Shown here piece by piece: positions 10,011 through 18,053 of a stretch of 64,000 nucleotides of DNA. The first letter of the stretch is position 1. Every line of letters begins with the position of its first letter. The notes under the pieces are model-generated. The model worked only from the letters and a program-made list of their open reading frames with translations. It searched no databases and was not told the origin of the DNA. The stretch lies in the NCBI RefSeq assembly GCF_900109515.1, contig NZ_FOBD01000006.1, positions 186,001 to 250,000 on the forward strand. The letters run 5' to 3'. Source of the DNA: Paenibacillus sp. OK003 (lineage in GTDB: Bacteria > Bacillota > Bacilli > Paenibacillales > Paenibacillaceae). The translations under genes were made by a program, and so were the position numbers.

Positions 10011-10874
10011 GTGATCCAATGCGAAGGACTTGTCAAAATTTTTAAATCCAGCGATGTGGAAGTCGTTGCCCTTCAAGGTCTCAATCTGACTGTCAATCAA
10101 GGTGAAATGATGGCTATTATCGGTAACAGTGGCAGTGGTAAATCCACATTGCTCAACATTCTGGGCGGACTTGATCGTCCAACAGCCGGTACTGCCGTTG
10201 TCGGGGATTGGGATTTGCTGAAAATGACAGACGCCCAATTGGTCGAGTACAAACGTCATACCGTAGGGTTCATTTGGCAAAATAACGGCCGCAACCTGCT
10301 GCCATACCTCACAGCACTGGAAAACGTGGAAACGCCCATGATTTTGGGAGGCAAGCGTGATCGCGCCTATGCCATGCAGCTGCTGGAGTGGGTTGGACTG
10401 AAGGATCGGATGCACAACAAGCTGCATCAATTGTCCGGTGGGGAGCAGCAGCGGGTGGCGATTGCCATCTCGTTATCGAATCGCCCCAAGCTGCTGCTTG
10501 CCGATGAGCCGACAGGCTCGGTGGACTCGGAGACTTGTGATACCATCATGGGCATTTTCCGCAAAATGAACAAGGAGCTCGGGGTCACGATTGTGATTGT
10601 TACTCATGATCTAACCCTTGCTGGCAAGGTGGACCGGATCGTCGCGATTCGGGACGGCTTGACCAGTACCGAGTTTGTGAAACGTAATCCGAATCTGGAT
10701 GACGAGCATGGCTTGTCAGAGGCGGGAGCCCCGGATATTCATGAAGCTTTTGTCATTATTGACCGGGCGGGACGACTTCAGGTGCCCAAGGAGTATCTGG
10801 AGGCGCTGTCCATTGATAATCGTGCGACATTGGAATTTGACGGTGAACGTATTGTCATTACACCGCCAAGATAA
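10011..10874 (+). CDS. ABC transporter ATP-binding protein with C-terminal AbrB-like domain
   Basis: Second ATPase of the system. A GTG start at 10011 is chosen because GGAGAGGAGAGG ends 5 bases ahead and the protein then begins at the normal family position (MIQCEGLVKIF). Walker A GNSGSGKS 38-45, signature LSGGEQQ 141-147, Walker B LLLADEP 161-167, H-loop H199. After the domain, residues about 244-286 read like a swapped-hairpin AbrB/SpoVT module (DRAGRLQVPKEYLEAL, then a DGERIVITPP end). That tail is an addition to the usual LolD-like ATPase and may mediate dimerisation or regulation. It lies 2 bases after the permease. Confidence 0.85.
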   Translation: MIQCEGLVKIFKSSDVEVVALQGLNLTVNQGEMMAIIGNSGSGKSTLLNILGGLDRPTAGTAVVGDWDLLKMTDAQLVEYKRHTVGFIWQNNGRNLLPYLTALENVETPMILGGKRDRAYAMQLLEWVGLKDRMHNKLHQLSGGEQQRVAIAISLSNRPKLLLADEPTGSVDSETCDTIMGIFRKMNKELGVTIVIVTHDLTLAGKVDRIVAIRDGLTSTEFVKRNPNLDDEHGLSEAGAPDIHEAFVIIDRAGRLQVPKEYLEALSIDNRATLEFDGERIVITPPR

Positions 10875-10895
10875 TTTTAGAGGGGGAATTGGGAG

Positions 10896-12347
10896 ATGAA
10901 GAACAGGTTTTGGGGAAAACGGGTGCTGGCCGTGCTGGCTACAGCCAGTCTGGCATTGCCGCTGCTTGCGGGTTGTACAGCGAGTGAGTCCAAGGATAAC
11001 GAGCAGCGTGTACTGCGTGTAGCGACGTTATGGGGGGGCCAGGATGACAGCTATTTCCGTCAGCAGTTTACCGATGCTTTTGAATTGACACATTCAAATA
11101 TAACGATTGAAATTGTGCCTGCGGTAGATCAGGGCAGTATGTATGGTTATGGGAACCAGGAAGAGCAACAGGAAATGCCTGATACTATGGAAAGCTTGAA
11201 AAAGATTATGACGGGAGATAACCCGGTAGACGTCATCGTGGCGGATACGGCGACAATCAAGTCGTTAATTCAGGAAAATATGGTGAAACAACTTGATCCG
11301 CTGATGCAGGAAGACAAGTTTGATACTTCGGATATTGTGCCAAGTGTTCTCGAAGGAATCAAGGATTTGGGAGATCAGAGCATCTACGCTTTGACGCCAA
11401 CGTTCTCCTCTTCCGCTTTGTTCTATAACAAGGGCATGTTTGAGAAAGCAGGCGTGGAACCTCCAACCGACAATATGACTTGGGACGATATTTTCAACTT
11501 GGGTACTCGTCTTACCAAGGGTGAAGGCAAAGATCATGTGTTTGGTTTCTCTTTCAGTACCTATCAAGGTGGTTCTCCATACTATTCAATGCAGCAATAT
11601 TATAATTCTCTACAGTTGAAAGTTTTTGATGACAAAGCAGAGAAAATGACCGTAGATTCTCCACAATGGGAGAAAGTATGGAGCACGATAAGCAAGCTTG
11701 CCCTGGATAAAGTCATCCCTAAAGGAGATGAACCGCAGGATCAGGATGACAGTGGACGTTATAATCCGCTTCAGAATGATATGTTCCTGAGTGGCAAGAC
11801 AGCCATGGTGATTGGAGATTACAGCTATATTAATCAACTGATCGATGCCAATAAAAATGCGGATAAAATGAAAGACTTTACGAAAGTCGACTGGGAAGTT
11901 GTCACACCTCCGGTTCATCCAGAGGCTCCCGAAATTGGAGGCAATATTTATCTGAGCAATCTCATGGCCATTAATAGTTCAGCTCAGAACCCGGATGATG
12001 CATGGGAATTGATCAAGTATATGAACAGTGAAGACTGGGCAAAAATCAAAGCACGCAGCAGTTATGAGATGGTTTCACGGAAAAGCTTTATTAAACCGAA
12101 GGATGGTTTGGATTACAATATCCAGGCGTTCTACACACTGAAACCTGTACCTCCAACCAATACGAATCTGGATAAAATGTATCGAAAAATGCCGAACCTG
12201 TGGCAAGTAAGTGATAAGGGTATGGAATACTTCAATCAAGTTCTTGAGAACAAAAAGACACCAAAAGAAGCGCTTGGTGAATGGGCAGCCAAAGGAAACG
12301 AGATGCTTGAAAAATTGAAGAAGGACCCTAAAGCCACGTTTCAATAA
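10896..12347 (+). CDS. Extracellular solute-binding lipoprotein (family 1 type)
   Basis: 483 residues. The signal peptide ends in the lipobox LAGC with C27, and the mature part has the family 1 binding-protein pattern (VLRVATLWGGQDD, later ALFYNKGMFEKAGVEPP, NPDDAWELIKYM). Such proteins normally deliver sugars to importers with two small permeases, but none is present. Instead it follows the MacAB-like genes after 21 bases with its own site (GAGGGGGAATTGGGAG) and probably belongs to that operon. Its role there is unknown: ligand sensing or a substrate for the complex are possibilities. A terminator follows. Confidence 0.88.
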   Translation: MKNRFWGKRVLAVLATASLALPLLAGCTASESKDNEQRVLRVATLWGGQDDSYFRQQFTDAFELTHSNITIEIVPAVDQGSMYGYGNQEEQQEMPDTMESLKKIMTGDNPVDVIVADTATIKSLIQENMVKQLDPLMQEDKFDTSDIVPSVLEGIKDLGDQSIYALTPTFSSSALFYNKGMFEKAGVEPPTDNMTWDDIFNLGTRLTKGEGKDHVFGFSFSTYQGGSPYYSMQQYYNSLQLKVFDDKAEKMTVDSPQWEKVWSTISKLALDKVIPKGDEPQDQDDSGRYNPLQNDMFLSGKTAMVIGDYSYINQLIDANKNADKMKDFTKVDWEVVTPPVHPEAPEIGGNIYLSNLMAINSSAQNPDDAWELIKYMNSEDWAKIKARSSYEMVSRKSFIKPKDGLDYNIQAFYTLKPVPPTNTNLDKMYRKMPNLWQVSDKGMEYFNQVLENKKTPKEALGEWAAKGNEMLEKLKKDPKATFQ

Positions 12348-12379
12348 GGTTAGATGATTTTGTGAAAAAATTATAGATG

Positions 12380-12416
12380 TAGCCGCTGGAGATTTATATC
12401 TTCGGCGGCTATTTTT
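12380..12416 (+). terminator. Intrinsic terminator after the solute-binding protein gene
   Basis: TAGCCGC (12380-12386) pairs with GCGGCTA (12405-12411); the inner GGAGAT/ATCTTC extends the stem, and TTTTT follows. Confidence 0.8.
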
Positions 12417-12478
12417 ATGAAATTGGGGTATTCTACAAAAACAGGGATAAATGATGATTCCAAGGAAGGACGAGTGGA

Positions 12479-12643
12479 ATGCACTGGGTATATTTCAGCA
12501 AATTGTATGCAACCAAATTTCAGGCAGGGTGTCTTGCAAAACGGATGGAGCAGGATGGATGGATTTACGGTCATAACGAGCCAGCAGAAGTGGAAGTATA
12601 TCGTTCAAAAAAAGGGCGGTATGGCGTACGTTTTATTCCCTAA
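12479..12643 (+). CDS. Small hypothetical protein, 54 residues
   Basis: ATG at 12479 has AAGGAAGGA 8 bases upstream, an excellent ribosome binding site. The protein begins MHWVYFSKLYATKFQ and ends KGRYGVRFIP: basic and aromatic, no signal peptide or TM segment. It is preferred over the longer reading frame at 12417-12689 in another phase, which has no binding site and reads into the tRNA promoter. It stands alone between a terminator and a tRNA promoter. Function unknown. Confidence 0.65.
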   Translation: MHWVYFSKLYATKFQAGCLAKRMEQDGWIYGHNEPAEVEVYRSKKGRYGVRFIP

Positions 12644-12653
12644 ACATTACCCC

Positions 12654-12683
12654 TTGACTTATGGAGTAGGTATGGTGTATATT
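12654..12683 (+). promoter_or_regulatory. SigA-type promoter of the tRNA pair
   Basis: TTGACT (12654-12659), 18 bp, TATATT (12678-12683), about 30 bp before the first tRNA. Confidence 0.75.
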
Positions 12684-12715
12684 AATTAAGTCGCTGTTTT
12701 AATATTTCTTACTGA

Positions 12716-12789
<74 letters not shown>

Positions 12790-12845
12790 TTTAGTTTTAC
12801 TGGATGATTCACAGCCATCATCTGAACGTTATACGTTTTTGTTCA

Positions 12846-12919
12846 GGGCCCTTAGCTCAGTTGGTTAGAGCGGTCGGCTCATAACCGATTGGTCACAGGT
12901 TCGAGTCCTGTAGGGCCCA
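12846..12919 (+). tRNA. tRNA with CAU anticodon, probably tRNA-Ile2 (lysidine type)
   Basis: Acceptor GGGCCCT (12846-12852) pairs with AGGGCCC (12912-12918); anticodon loop CTCATAA; T-arm ACAGG TTCGAGT CCTGT. The opening GGGCCCTTAGCTCAG resembles known minor Ile tRNAs whose C34 is changed to lysidine by TilS, more than elongator Met tRNAs; the anticodon alone cannot decide. CCA not encoded. Confidence 0.9.
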
Positions 12920-12927
12920 TTCTCTCA

Positions 12928-12955
12928 AACCCCTTGCGAAGCAAGGGGTTTTTTC
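12928..12955 (+). terminator. Intrinsic terminator after the tRNA pair
   Basis: Perfect 10-bp stem AACCCCTTGC / GCAAGGGGTT with a GAA loop, then TTTTTT. Confidence 0.92.
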
Positions 12956-13084
12956 TATCTTCATGAAAAAATAGGATTATATTATTTATAATAATTCCAG
13001 TGATTTCTAATAATATGTTATCATAGAAGCGCCCTTGCCAACAGTTCGTTATAGATTGAGCATAAATGAATTATCGAACATTGC

Positions 13085-13110
13085 CTGCCTTGAGAAAGGT
13101 AGTTTTTTTT
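13085..13110 (+). terminator. Terminator-like hairpin in intergenic region
   Basis: CTGCCTT / AAGGTAG stem (one G-T pair), GAGA loop, then eight T. No gene directly upstream explains it. Confidence 0.65.
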
Positions 13111-13137
13111 CTTTTAGAGGAAGAGTACAGCACTTCA

Positions 13138-13165
13138 TTTGATCAGTCGTTGTTTATGATATAAT
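13138..13165 (+). promoter_or_regulatory. Probable promoter of the methyltransferase gene
   Basis: Extended -10 TGATATAAT (13157-13165) with TTTGAT 16 bp upstream as a weak -35. Confidence 0.6.
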
Positions 13166-13257
13166 GCGTTAGAGATTAAGGGAACGGTTTATGAGAGCGT
13201 GAAATTGAAAGTCCGAAAGGGCGATGAAATTATGAATGGAAAGCAGGTTTTCAACCA

Positions 13258-14808
13258 ATGATGCAAAACGAAGGACAACGATTCCGCTTCAGTGAAGCTC
13301 CGGTATGGGACTGGCAGCGGGCATACTATGAACAGAAAGGGCTGCACGCTTGGACAGAAAATCAGGTTCCGCAATATATTACGAGTAACCCCATGATCGC
13401 AACAGCGTATGCCGAGATGATATTTGGTTTTCTTCAAGATCTCGCGAGCAAAGGAAAGACGACCGAGGCAGTGACCATTCTGGAACTTGGAGCGGGCGTG
13501 GGTCGTTTGGCGCACCAAATTCTGCTCAAACTGACAGAGTTGAAAGATTTTGCAGGCGTGGAGCTGCCTGCTTTTCGATATGTAATGACCGATCTGGTTG
13601 AAAATAATGTATTGGGCTGGAGAGCGCATCCTTCCATGCAATCCTTTATTGACCAAGGAATACTGGATTTTGCACGTTTTGACGCGATACAGGATACCGA
13701 GTTGAATCTGGTGGTGGCGAATACAGTTATTCGACCAGGCGATCTGAAACAACCCTTGCTGTTGATTGCCAATTACTTTTTTGACAGCATTCCACAGGAG
13801 TTAATTTATATCGGTGAAGGTGAGATATATGAATGTGACGTACTCGTCCAATCTCTAGAACCTTCTCTTCATTCCGAACCTGCCGAGTTGCTGGAGAACA
13901 TGACACTGAGTTATGAATACCGCCGTGCACCTGAGTACAGTGCAGAGAACTATCCGTATAAGGAACTTATCGCACTGTACAAAGAAGAGTTGGAGGATTC
14001 GCATATTTTGTTCCCGGCAATTGGCCTGTCTTGTCTGGAGAGATTGAACAAGTTGTCAGAGTCAGGATATGTGTTGATTACTGCGGATAAAGGGGACCAT
14101 CGACTGGACAACTGGAAGTTTGCCGAGCCGCCTGAATTCGTGCTTCATGGGAGTTTTTCTTTAACGGCAAATTATCATGCCATTCAATATGTATTGGAAC
14201 AGCAAGGAGCCCACACCCGTTTCACAACACATCATTATAAAGATCTGAACGTTGGATGTATGTTGATGGTGGACGAACCACTGGGGTACATAAACACGCG
14301 ACTGGCGTATCACCGATTTGTTGAACGTTTTGGACCTGATGATTTCTTTAGTATGAAAGAATGGATGGATCATCAGGTAGAGCGGATGGAACTGAAGCAG
14401 ATTTTACCGTTCTGGCGTCTGGGCGGATATGATGCGGAGTTTTTGATTCATAGCGCCAACCGGATTTCGAACCTTCTGCCGGATGCAAGCGATGAGGAAA
14501 TGCTTGATATTCAGTCTGGAATTCACATCATGTGGTCTTCATATTATGTAATGGAGCGGCGAGGAGAGGTGGCGTTTCTTGCAGGTCAGCTGTTATATGG
14601 GATGTATATGTATGAGGACGCCAAGCGGTTTCTGGAACTGTCGTTAGACGCTGATTCGAGAAAACAAAATTCAGATGTATTGTACGACTTGGCTGTGTGC
14701 TGTTACGAACTTGAACTGGAAGAGGAAACACTGGTTTACACGCGAAAAGTACTGGCATTGGAACCTGAGCATGAAGAAGCAATGGATTTGCTGAAAAGCT
14801 TCGAATAA
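13258..14808 (+). CDS. SAM-dependent methyltransferase-like protein with C-terminal TPR region
   Basis: 516 residues. Residues 74-85 (ILELGAGVGRLA) form the glycine-rich SAM-binding motif I of class I methyltransferases. Around 176-186 ANYFFDSIPQE resembles the acceptor-site motif of the MidA/NDUFAF7 group. The last 75 residues are alpha-helical with TPR-like spacing (YDLAVCCYELELEEE). No membrane or signal segment, so cytoplasmic. ATGs at 13258 and 13261 are equivalent; GGAAAGCAGG upstream is a weak site. Substrate unknown. It may be co-transcribed with the small gene that follows. Confidence 0.7.
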   Translation: MMQNEGQRFRFSEAPVWDWQRAYYEQKGLHAWTENQVPQYITSNPMIATAYAEMIFGFLQDLASKGKTTEAVTILELGAGVGRLAHQILLKLTELKDFAGVELPAFRYVMTDLVENNVLGWRAHPSMQSFIDQGILDFARFDAIQDTELNLVVANTVIRPGDLKQPLLLIANYFFDSIPQELIYIGEGEIYECDVLVQSLEPSLHSEPAELLENMTLSYEYRRAPEYSAENYPYKELIALYKEELEDSHILFPAIGLSCLERLNKLSESGYVLITADKGDHRLDNWKFAEPPEFVLHGSFSLTANYHAIQYVLEQQGAHTRFTTHHYKDLNVGCMLMVDEPLGYINTRLAYHRFVERFGPDDFFSMKEWMDHQVERMELKQILPFWRLGGYDAEFLIHSANRISNLLPDASDEEMLDIQSGIHIMWSSYYVMERRGEVAFLAGQLLYGMYMYEDAKRFLELSLDADSRKQNSDVLYDLAVCCYELELEEETLVYTRKVLALEPEHEEAMDLLKSFE

Positions 14809-14888
14809 GATTGAAACTTACTTCTCTTCATCGTATTATTAAGATGATCACACAAAAAATTCCTGTACAGGGAAGAGGAGATGAGGAC

Positions 14889-15059
14889 ATGAAGAAGGTT
14901 CTGACCATGTTGCTTTATCCATTTGCGGCAGTTGTGGGAGCATTGGGTGCAAATTCAGCTGCGACTGGTGATATGGTACTTTTTGCGAAAGATATAGCTA
15001 CAGATCGAGGTTATGACGGGCAGGAGATTTATGATAGAATCGAACACAGAAATTCATAA
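14889..15059 (+). CDS. Small hydrophobic protein, 56 residues
   Basis: ATG 14889 has GAGGAG 8 bases ahead; the frame is open further upstream to 14811, but without a comparable site. The product starts MKKVLTMLLYPFAAVVGAL, one hydrophobic N-terminal segment (signal or anchor), followed by a polar tail rich in D and R (DIATDRGYDGQEIYDRI). Family not recognised. It follows the methyltransferase gene by 80 bp and precedes a structured intergenic region. Confidence 0.6.
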   Translation: MKKVLTMLLYPFAAVVGALGANSAATGDMVLFAKDIATDRGYDGQEIYDRIEHRNS

Positions 15060-15082
15060 TTACATATCATTTAAACTGTAAA

Positions 15083-15122
15083 AGTAATTGTTAGGCGGAG
15101 CGATTTGCCAAAGACAATTACT
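15083..15122 (+). repeat. Inverted repeat, possible structured leader
   Basis: AGTAATTGT (15083-15091) and ACAATTACT (15114-15122) are perfectly complementary, with an inner GGC/GCC. Together with the terminator at 15169-15209 it gives the layout of a regulated leader before the nitrilase-fold gene. Confidence 0.5.
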
Positions 15123-15168
15123 CTTGAAGTGAAGTGCGATGAGCAGGAATCCTGCCTGTACAACCTTT

Positions 15169-15209
15169 AAGCCGGTTTCGTACCTGATTCAGGTGTGAAC
15201 CGGCTTTTA
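15169..15209 (+). terminator. Intrinsic terminator
   Basis: AAGCCGGTT (15169-15177) pairs with AACCGGCTT (15198-15206); an inner ACCTG/CAGGT extends the hairpin, then TTTTA. It lies only 21 bp before the next gene, so it could end the upstream transcript or act as an attenuator. Confidence 0.8.
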
Positions 15210-15230
15210 TTCATGAATGGGGGATAAACG

Positions 15231-15905
15231 TTGAAGATTATTATTGGACAGCCCAAGCTGGAACAACAATTGCTGCAGCTTCAAGCCGAATTGAAGCAAC
15301 ATCCGGAAGCAGATGTGTTGTTCTTTCCAGAAGGCTATCTAAATCAGAATGTGGAAGAGGCTAGCCGTTTGGCGGCTGCATATGGAACGATGATTGTATC
15401 AGGTCATCGCAGGTTAGATGAACGTCCCAAGGACCATTCAATCATCATTAACAAGGCTGGGGAGACTGTATTGGAAAAAGCGAAGTATACAGCTGCTGAG
15501 GTCGTTAAGGAACAGGATTGGACCATAAGCACCTTGTTATGTGACGAGCTGGTGCTGCAAGGTTTTCGCAATGAGAATATTGGTAGAGTGGATATGATCA
15601 TGCATTCCATTGGTGTGGGGATGTTCAGTGAAGAGCAGTATACAGAGTGGATTGAAGAAGCACGGCAGATGGCGATACAACATCAATGCATCGTTATGGG
15701 CACCAGCCATGCGGATGGCTCGTATCGTGACAGTGAAATTTCAATTCCAATCGCCTATTGTATTGCCTCGGACGGGCAAGTGGTCTTGGCGTCCAGAAAC
15801 GATACGCGTACTCGTTTGATTGTCCTGGAAAAGCGAAATACAGCCGACCTCTGTCTTGGAGTACCGGGCAATGATGTGAACATTCGAGTCGTTCCTTTGG
15901 CATAA
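15231..15905 (+). CDS. Nitrilase-superfamily (carbon-nitrogen hydrolase) protein
   Basis: 224 residues. TTG start at 15231 has GGGGGA 7 bases ahead, and no ATG fits. The Glu-Lys-Cys triad can be placed: E34 in FFPEGY, K83 or K85 in EKAKYT, C104 in LLCDEL. Family members hydrolyse nitriles, amides or carbamoyl groups; this one is shorter than the usual 260-300 residues and the context does not reveal a substrate. It stands alone after a terminator. Confidence 0.72.
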   Translation: MKIIIGQPKLEQQLLQLQAELKQHPEADVLFFPEGYLNQNVEEASRLAAAYGTMIVSGHRRLDERPKDHSIIINKAGETVLEKAKYTAAEVVKEQDWTISTLLCDELVLQGFRNENIGRVDMIMHSIGVGMFSEEQYTEWIEEARQMAIQHQCIVMGTSHADGSYRDSEISIPIAYCIASDGQVVLASRNDTRTRLIVLEKRNTADLCLGVPGNDVNIRVVPLA

Positions 15906-15979
15906 TTCAACTGACAGGAATGCACAATGATTGGGCCGGTTAGCTTGCCGTATAGCCCGGTCATTCATGTTAGAATCGA

Positions 15980-15988
15980 CATATGTTA
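15980..15988 (+). promoter_or_regulatory. SigK-like -10 element before yjcZ-type gene
   Basis: CATATGTTA fits the CATANNNTA pattern of mother-cell SigK promoters and ends 33 bases before the ATG. The second yjcZ-type gene has the same element at almost the same distance. Confidence 0.4.
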
Positions 15989-16021
15989 TGGCATACCTTG
16001 AATTCAAAGGAGGCCAATCAA

Positions 16022-16144
16022 ATGAGTGAAGTTGGATACGGTTGTGGCGGCAATGTTGGTGGATTTGGCGGATGGACTTCCACAAGCGCAATTCTCGTAC
16101 TCTTCATCTTGCTTGTAATCATCACTAAATCTTTCTGGCTGTAA
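16022..16144 (+). CDS. YjcZ-family sporulation microprotein (copy 1)
   Basis: 40 residues beginning MSEVGYGCGGNVGGFGG, then a single TM helix (ILVLFILLVIITKSF). Gly/Tyr-rich N-terminus plus one C-terminal TM is the YjcZ pattern, found in spore-forming Bacillales and associated with late sporulation. AAAGGAGG lies 8 bases before the ATG. It has its own terminator. A 43-residue paralogue lies at 47761-47892. Confidence 0.88.
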   Translation: MSEVGYGCGGNVGGFGGWTSTSAILVLFILLVIITKSFWL

Positions 16145-16180
16145 GCCCTACAGAACAAGGTGAGACCTGGTTACGTGTAT

Positions 16181-16210
16181 GCTCCGCTGATACTTCAGCG
16201 GGGCTTTTCT
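16181..16210 (+). terminator. Intrinsic terminator after yjcZ copy 1
   Basis: GCTCCGCTGA (16181-16190) pairs with TCAGCGGGGC (16195-16204), loop TACT, then TTTTCT. Confidence 0.82.
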
Positions 16211-16313
16211 GCTTTTTCTACGAAAGAATGATATGATGAAAGAGATTTGACAACCGAAAACAATGTGCTTAAAATCACATAAGAGACTAATAATAGAGAT
16301 TGAAGGGATAGCA

Positions 16314-16643
16314 ATGCCGTTTATTCGTTTTAAAGGATTCACAGGACCCCAACTGGAGGAAGTTGTGCCCCGCATCACGGAGCAATTTGCGTTGATTACC
16401 AATATTCCGCAGGAGAGAATGAAGGCAGAACGTCATGATGTACAAGCTCTTACTCCTTCTCCGGCTTCAGTAGAGATCCTGATGTTCCAACGTGATCAGG
16501 AGATTCATAATCGGATTGCTTCCTCAATGCAGGCTATTTTGGAAGAAGCGGATTTGCCTGATGTGCATATTTTTTTCAATATACTGTCACCAGCGCTGTA
16601 TTATAAACAAGGCAAGCCGTTGACAGATTACCGATTGGATTAA
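16314..16643 (+). CDS. DUF1904-family protein
   Basis: 109 residues. ATG 16314 is preceded by GAAGGGATAGCA; the frame is open to 16263 without a better site. MPFIRFKGFTGPQL at the N-terminus and the later VEILMFQRDQE fit the small DUF1904 family, which has a tautomerase-like look but no assigned reaction. No signal or TM segment. A single gene between two terminators. Confidence 0.72.
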   Translation: MPFIRFKGFTGPQLEEVVPRITEQFALITNIPQERMKAERHDVQALTPSPASVEILMFQRDQEIHNRIASSMQAILEEADLPDVHIFFNILSPALYYKQGKPLTDYRLD

Positions 16644-16683
16644 GAATAAAATGGATGCTCCGATGATGTTCGGAAGCAGCGGA

Positions 16684-16711
16684 GACGAGCAGATGTGTGC
16701 TCGTCTTTTTT
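16684..16711 (+). terminator. Intrinsic terminator
   Basis: GACGAGCA / TGCTCGTC stem with a six-base loop, then TTTTTT. Lies between convergent genes, T tract on the + strand. Confidence 0.88.
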
Positions 16712-16715
16712 GATT

Positions 16716-17909
16716 TTATCCTTTGATTCGATTTAATCGGAAAGAGCAAAGGGAGGATACAATGAATAAGGCACCGCCAATCAAATACACCAGCCGAACC
16801 CCCATTTGATCAGCAATCAGACCGAAGATTACCGTAGATATGCTCATGGCAGCTGAGAGAACAATCCCATGCGCTGCGTATACCTTGGACAGGGATTCGA
16901 CGGGCACGCTGCTCTGAAAAGCCGTTTGCTGAGCAATATCGCGGATCTGATAAGCGGGACCCATAAGCAAACACAATACCAGAGCAAGCCAAGGAAGGCT
17001 GTTTAAACCGTAAGCAATGGTCAGCAAGCTGAAGAGAAGAGAACCTATGGCCATACTGGAGATCAAGTGCTTCTGGATGTGAGTGGTCAGGGCGATAGCC
17101 AGAATTCCCCCAAGAATGGTGCCAGCAGAATAGCTAGAGTTAATCAGTCCCCACCAACCTTCTTCTTGGCCCAAAGCTTCTTTCACAAAAGCAAGCGTGA
17201 TAGCGCCGATCCAGATCGAGCCAGCAAGACCTTCAACCAGATCCATGAACGTGATCAGTCGCAAAGAGCGATTTTTCCAAAGAATAATCCAACCTTCCCT
17301 TAATACATCCCATCTGGATGTGGATTTGTCGACTTTCTCCTCAATCTCGCGGGTAAGTGAACTGATCGTAATCATCAGAATCAGGACAGCCCAGGATAAG
17401 CTTGTAGCTGCCCAGAATGTTGGTGAAGCACCCCATTGCATAACGATGAATCCTGTCATTGCATATCCAATGATTGTCACGGTCTGAGTAGAGAATGAGA
17501 GAAAACTATTCGCCTTCACCAGATCTTCTCCTTGAACCAATTGAGGAGTTAACGTGTTTAACAATGGAGATTCCCATCCGTCCAGAAACGAGAGGGTCGC
17601 TATTCCCACCATCAGAAGAGGAATGTGAGCAGTAAGATCGGTAAATGCGATGGCGATCCCGGTAATCATCAATGTTTTGGCTAAAGGAATGCTAACAATC
17701 AGCCTGGAGAATGCGAAACGGTTCACAAGCAATGGTGCAGTAAACCCTGCGACGATACGCGCTGACATTTGAATGAATGGAAACAGCGCAGCATAAAGGA
17801 CAGACCCGGTCTGACCGTAAATAAACGTCGTGATAACCATAATATATATAACATTAATGAGAGAAAGCAGCGTTTTGGCAGCCCAATATGGATAAAATGC
17901 GATGTTCAT
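16716..17909 (-). CDS. MFS transporter
   Basis: 397 residues from the ATG at 17909, which GGAAAGG precedes at 9 bases; a TTG further upstream is in frame but would use up the binding site. Ten to twelve hydrophobic segments fill the protein, with a charged loop at the middle (TREIEEKVDKSTSRWDVLREG) typical of the MFS two-half layout. It looks like the multidrug or enterobactin-exporter-like (MFS_3) branch. Substrate not predictable. Convergent with the DUF1904 gene. Confidence 0.82.
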   Translation of the reverse strand: MNIAFYPYWAAKTLLSLINVIYIMVITTFIYGQTGSVLYAALFPFIQMSARIVAGFTAPLLVNRFAFSRLIVSIPLAKTLMITGIAIAFTDLTAHIPLLMVGIATLSFLDGWESPLLNTLTPQLVQGEDLVKANSFLSFSTQTVTIIGYAMTGFIVMQWGASPTFWAATSLSWAVLILMITISSLTREIEEKVDKSTSRWDVLREGWIILWKNRSLRLITFMDLVEGLAGSIWIGAITLAFVKEALGQEEGWWGLINSSYSAGTILGGILAIALTTHIQKHLISSMAIGSLLFSLLTIAYGLNSLPWLALVLCLLMGPAYQIRDIAQQTAFQSSVPVESLSKVYAAHGIVLSAAMSISTVIFGLIADQMGVRLVYLIGGALFIVSSLCSFRLNRIKG

Positions 17910-18005
17910 GCTAAGGTGTCCTTTCCACAACGATAATTATATATTACGGGTATCGTTGCAAACGCACCACAAACAAAGTTGTCATTTTCCCGTCATTGAA
18001 GCGGC

Positions 18006-18036
18006 AAAAAAGCAGCTGTCCCAAGGAACAGCTGTC
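18006..18036 (-). terminator. Terminator for the small DUF6199-like gene
   Basis: Read on the minus strand, ACAGCTG/CAGCTGT flank a TTCCTTGGG loop and are followed by six T. Confidence 0.75.
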
Positions 18037-18053
18037 TTTCTGGTTTCTATTAT

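Larger units (their letters stand above)
12956..13257. other. Intergenic stretch, tRNAs to methyltransferase gene
   Basis: AT-rich. It holds a second terminator-like hairpin at 13085-13110 and the promoter of the next gene. No coding frame with a binding site was found. Because that hairpin comes well after the tRNA terminator, a short untranslated transcript of about 13000-13110 is possible but unsupported. Confidence 0.4.

Noticed and set aside
12417..12689. 90-residue frame
   Set aside because: No ribosome binding site, overlaps the previous terminator and runs into the tRNA promoter; the 54-residue frame in another phase is far better.
12846..12919. Elongator tRNA-Met
   Set aside because: Cannot be excluded by the CAU anticodon, but the acceptor and D-arm sequence look more like minor Ile tRNA; reported as Ile2-like with this caveat.
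15141..15157. B12-box-like sequence CAGGAATCCTGCC, suggesting a cobalamin riboswitch
   Set aside because: Only the 3' box resembles the element; the conserved GGGAA and GGTG core parts are absent from the region before it.
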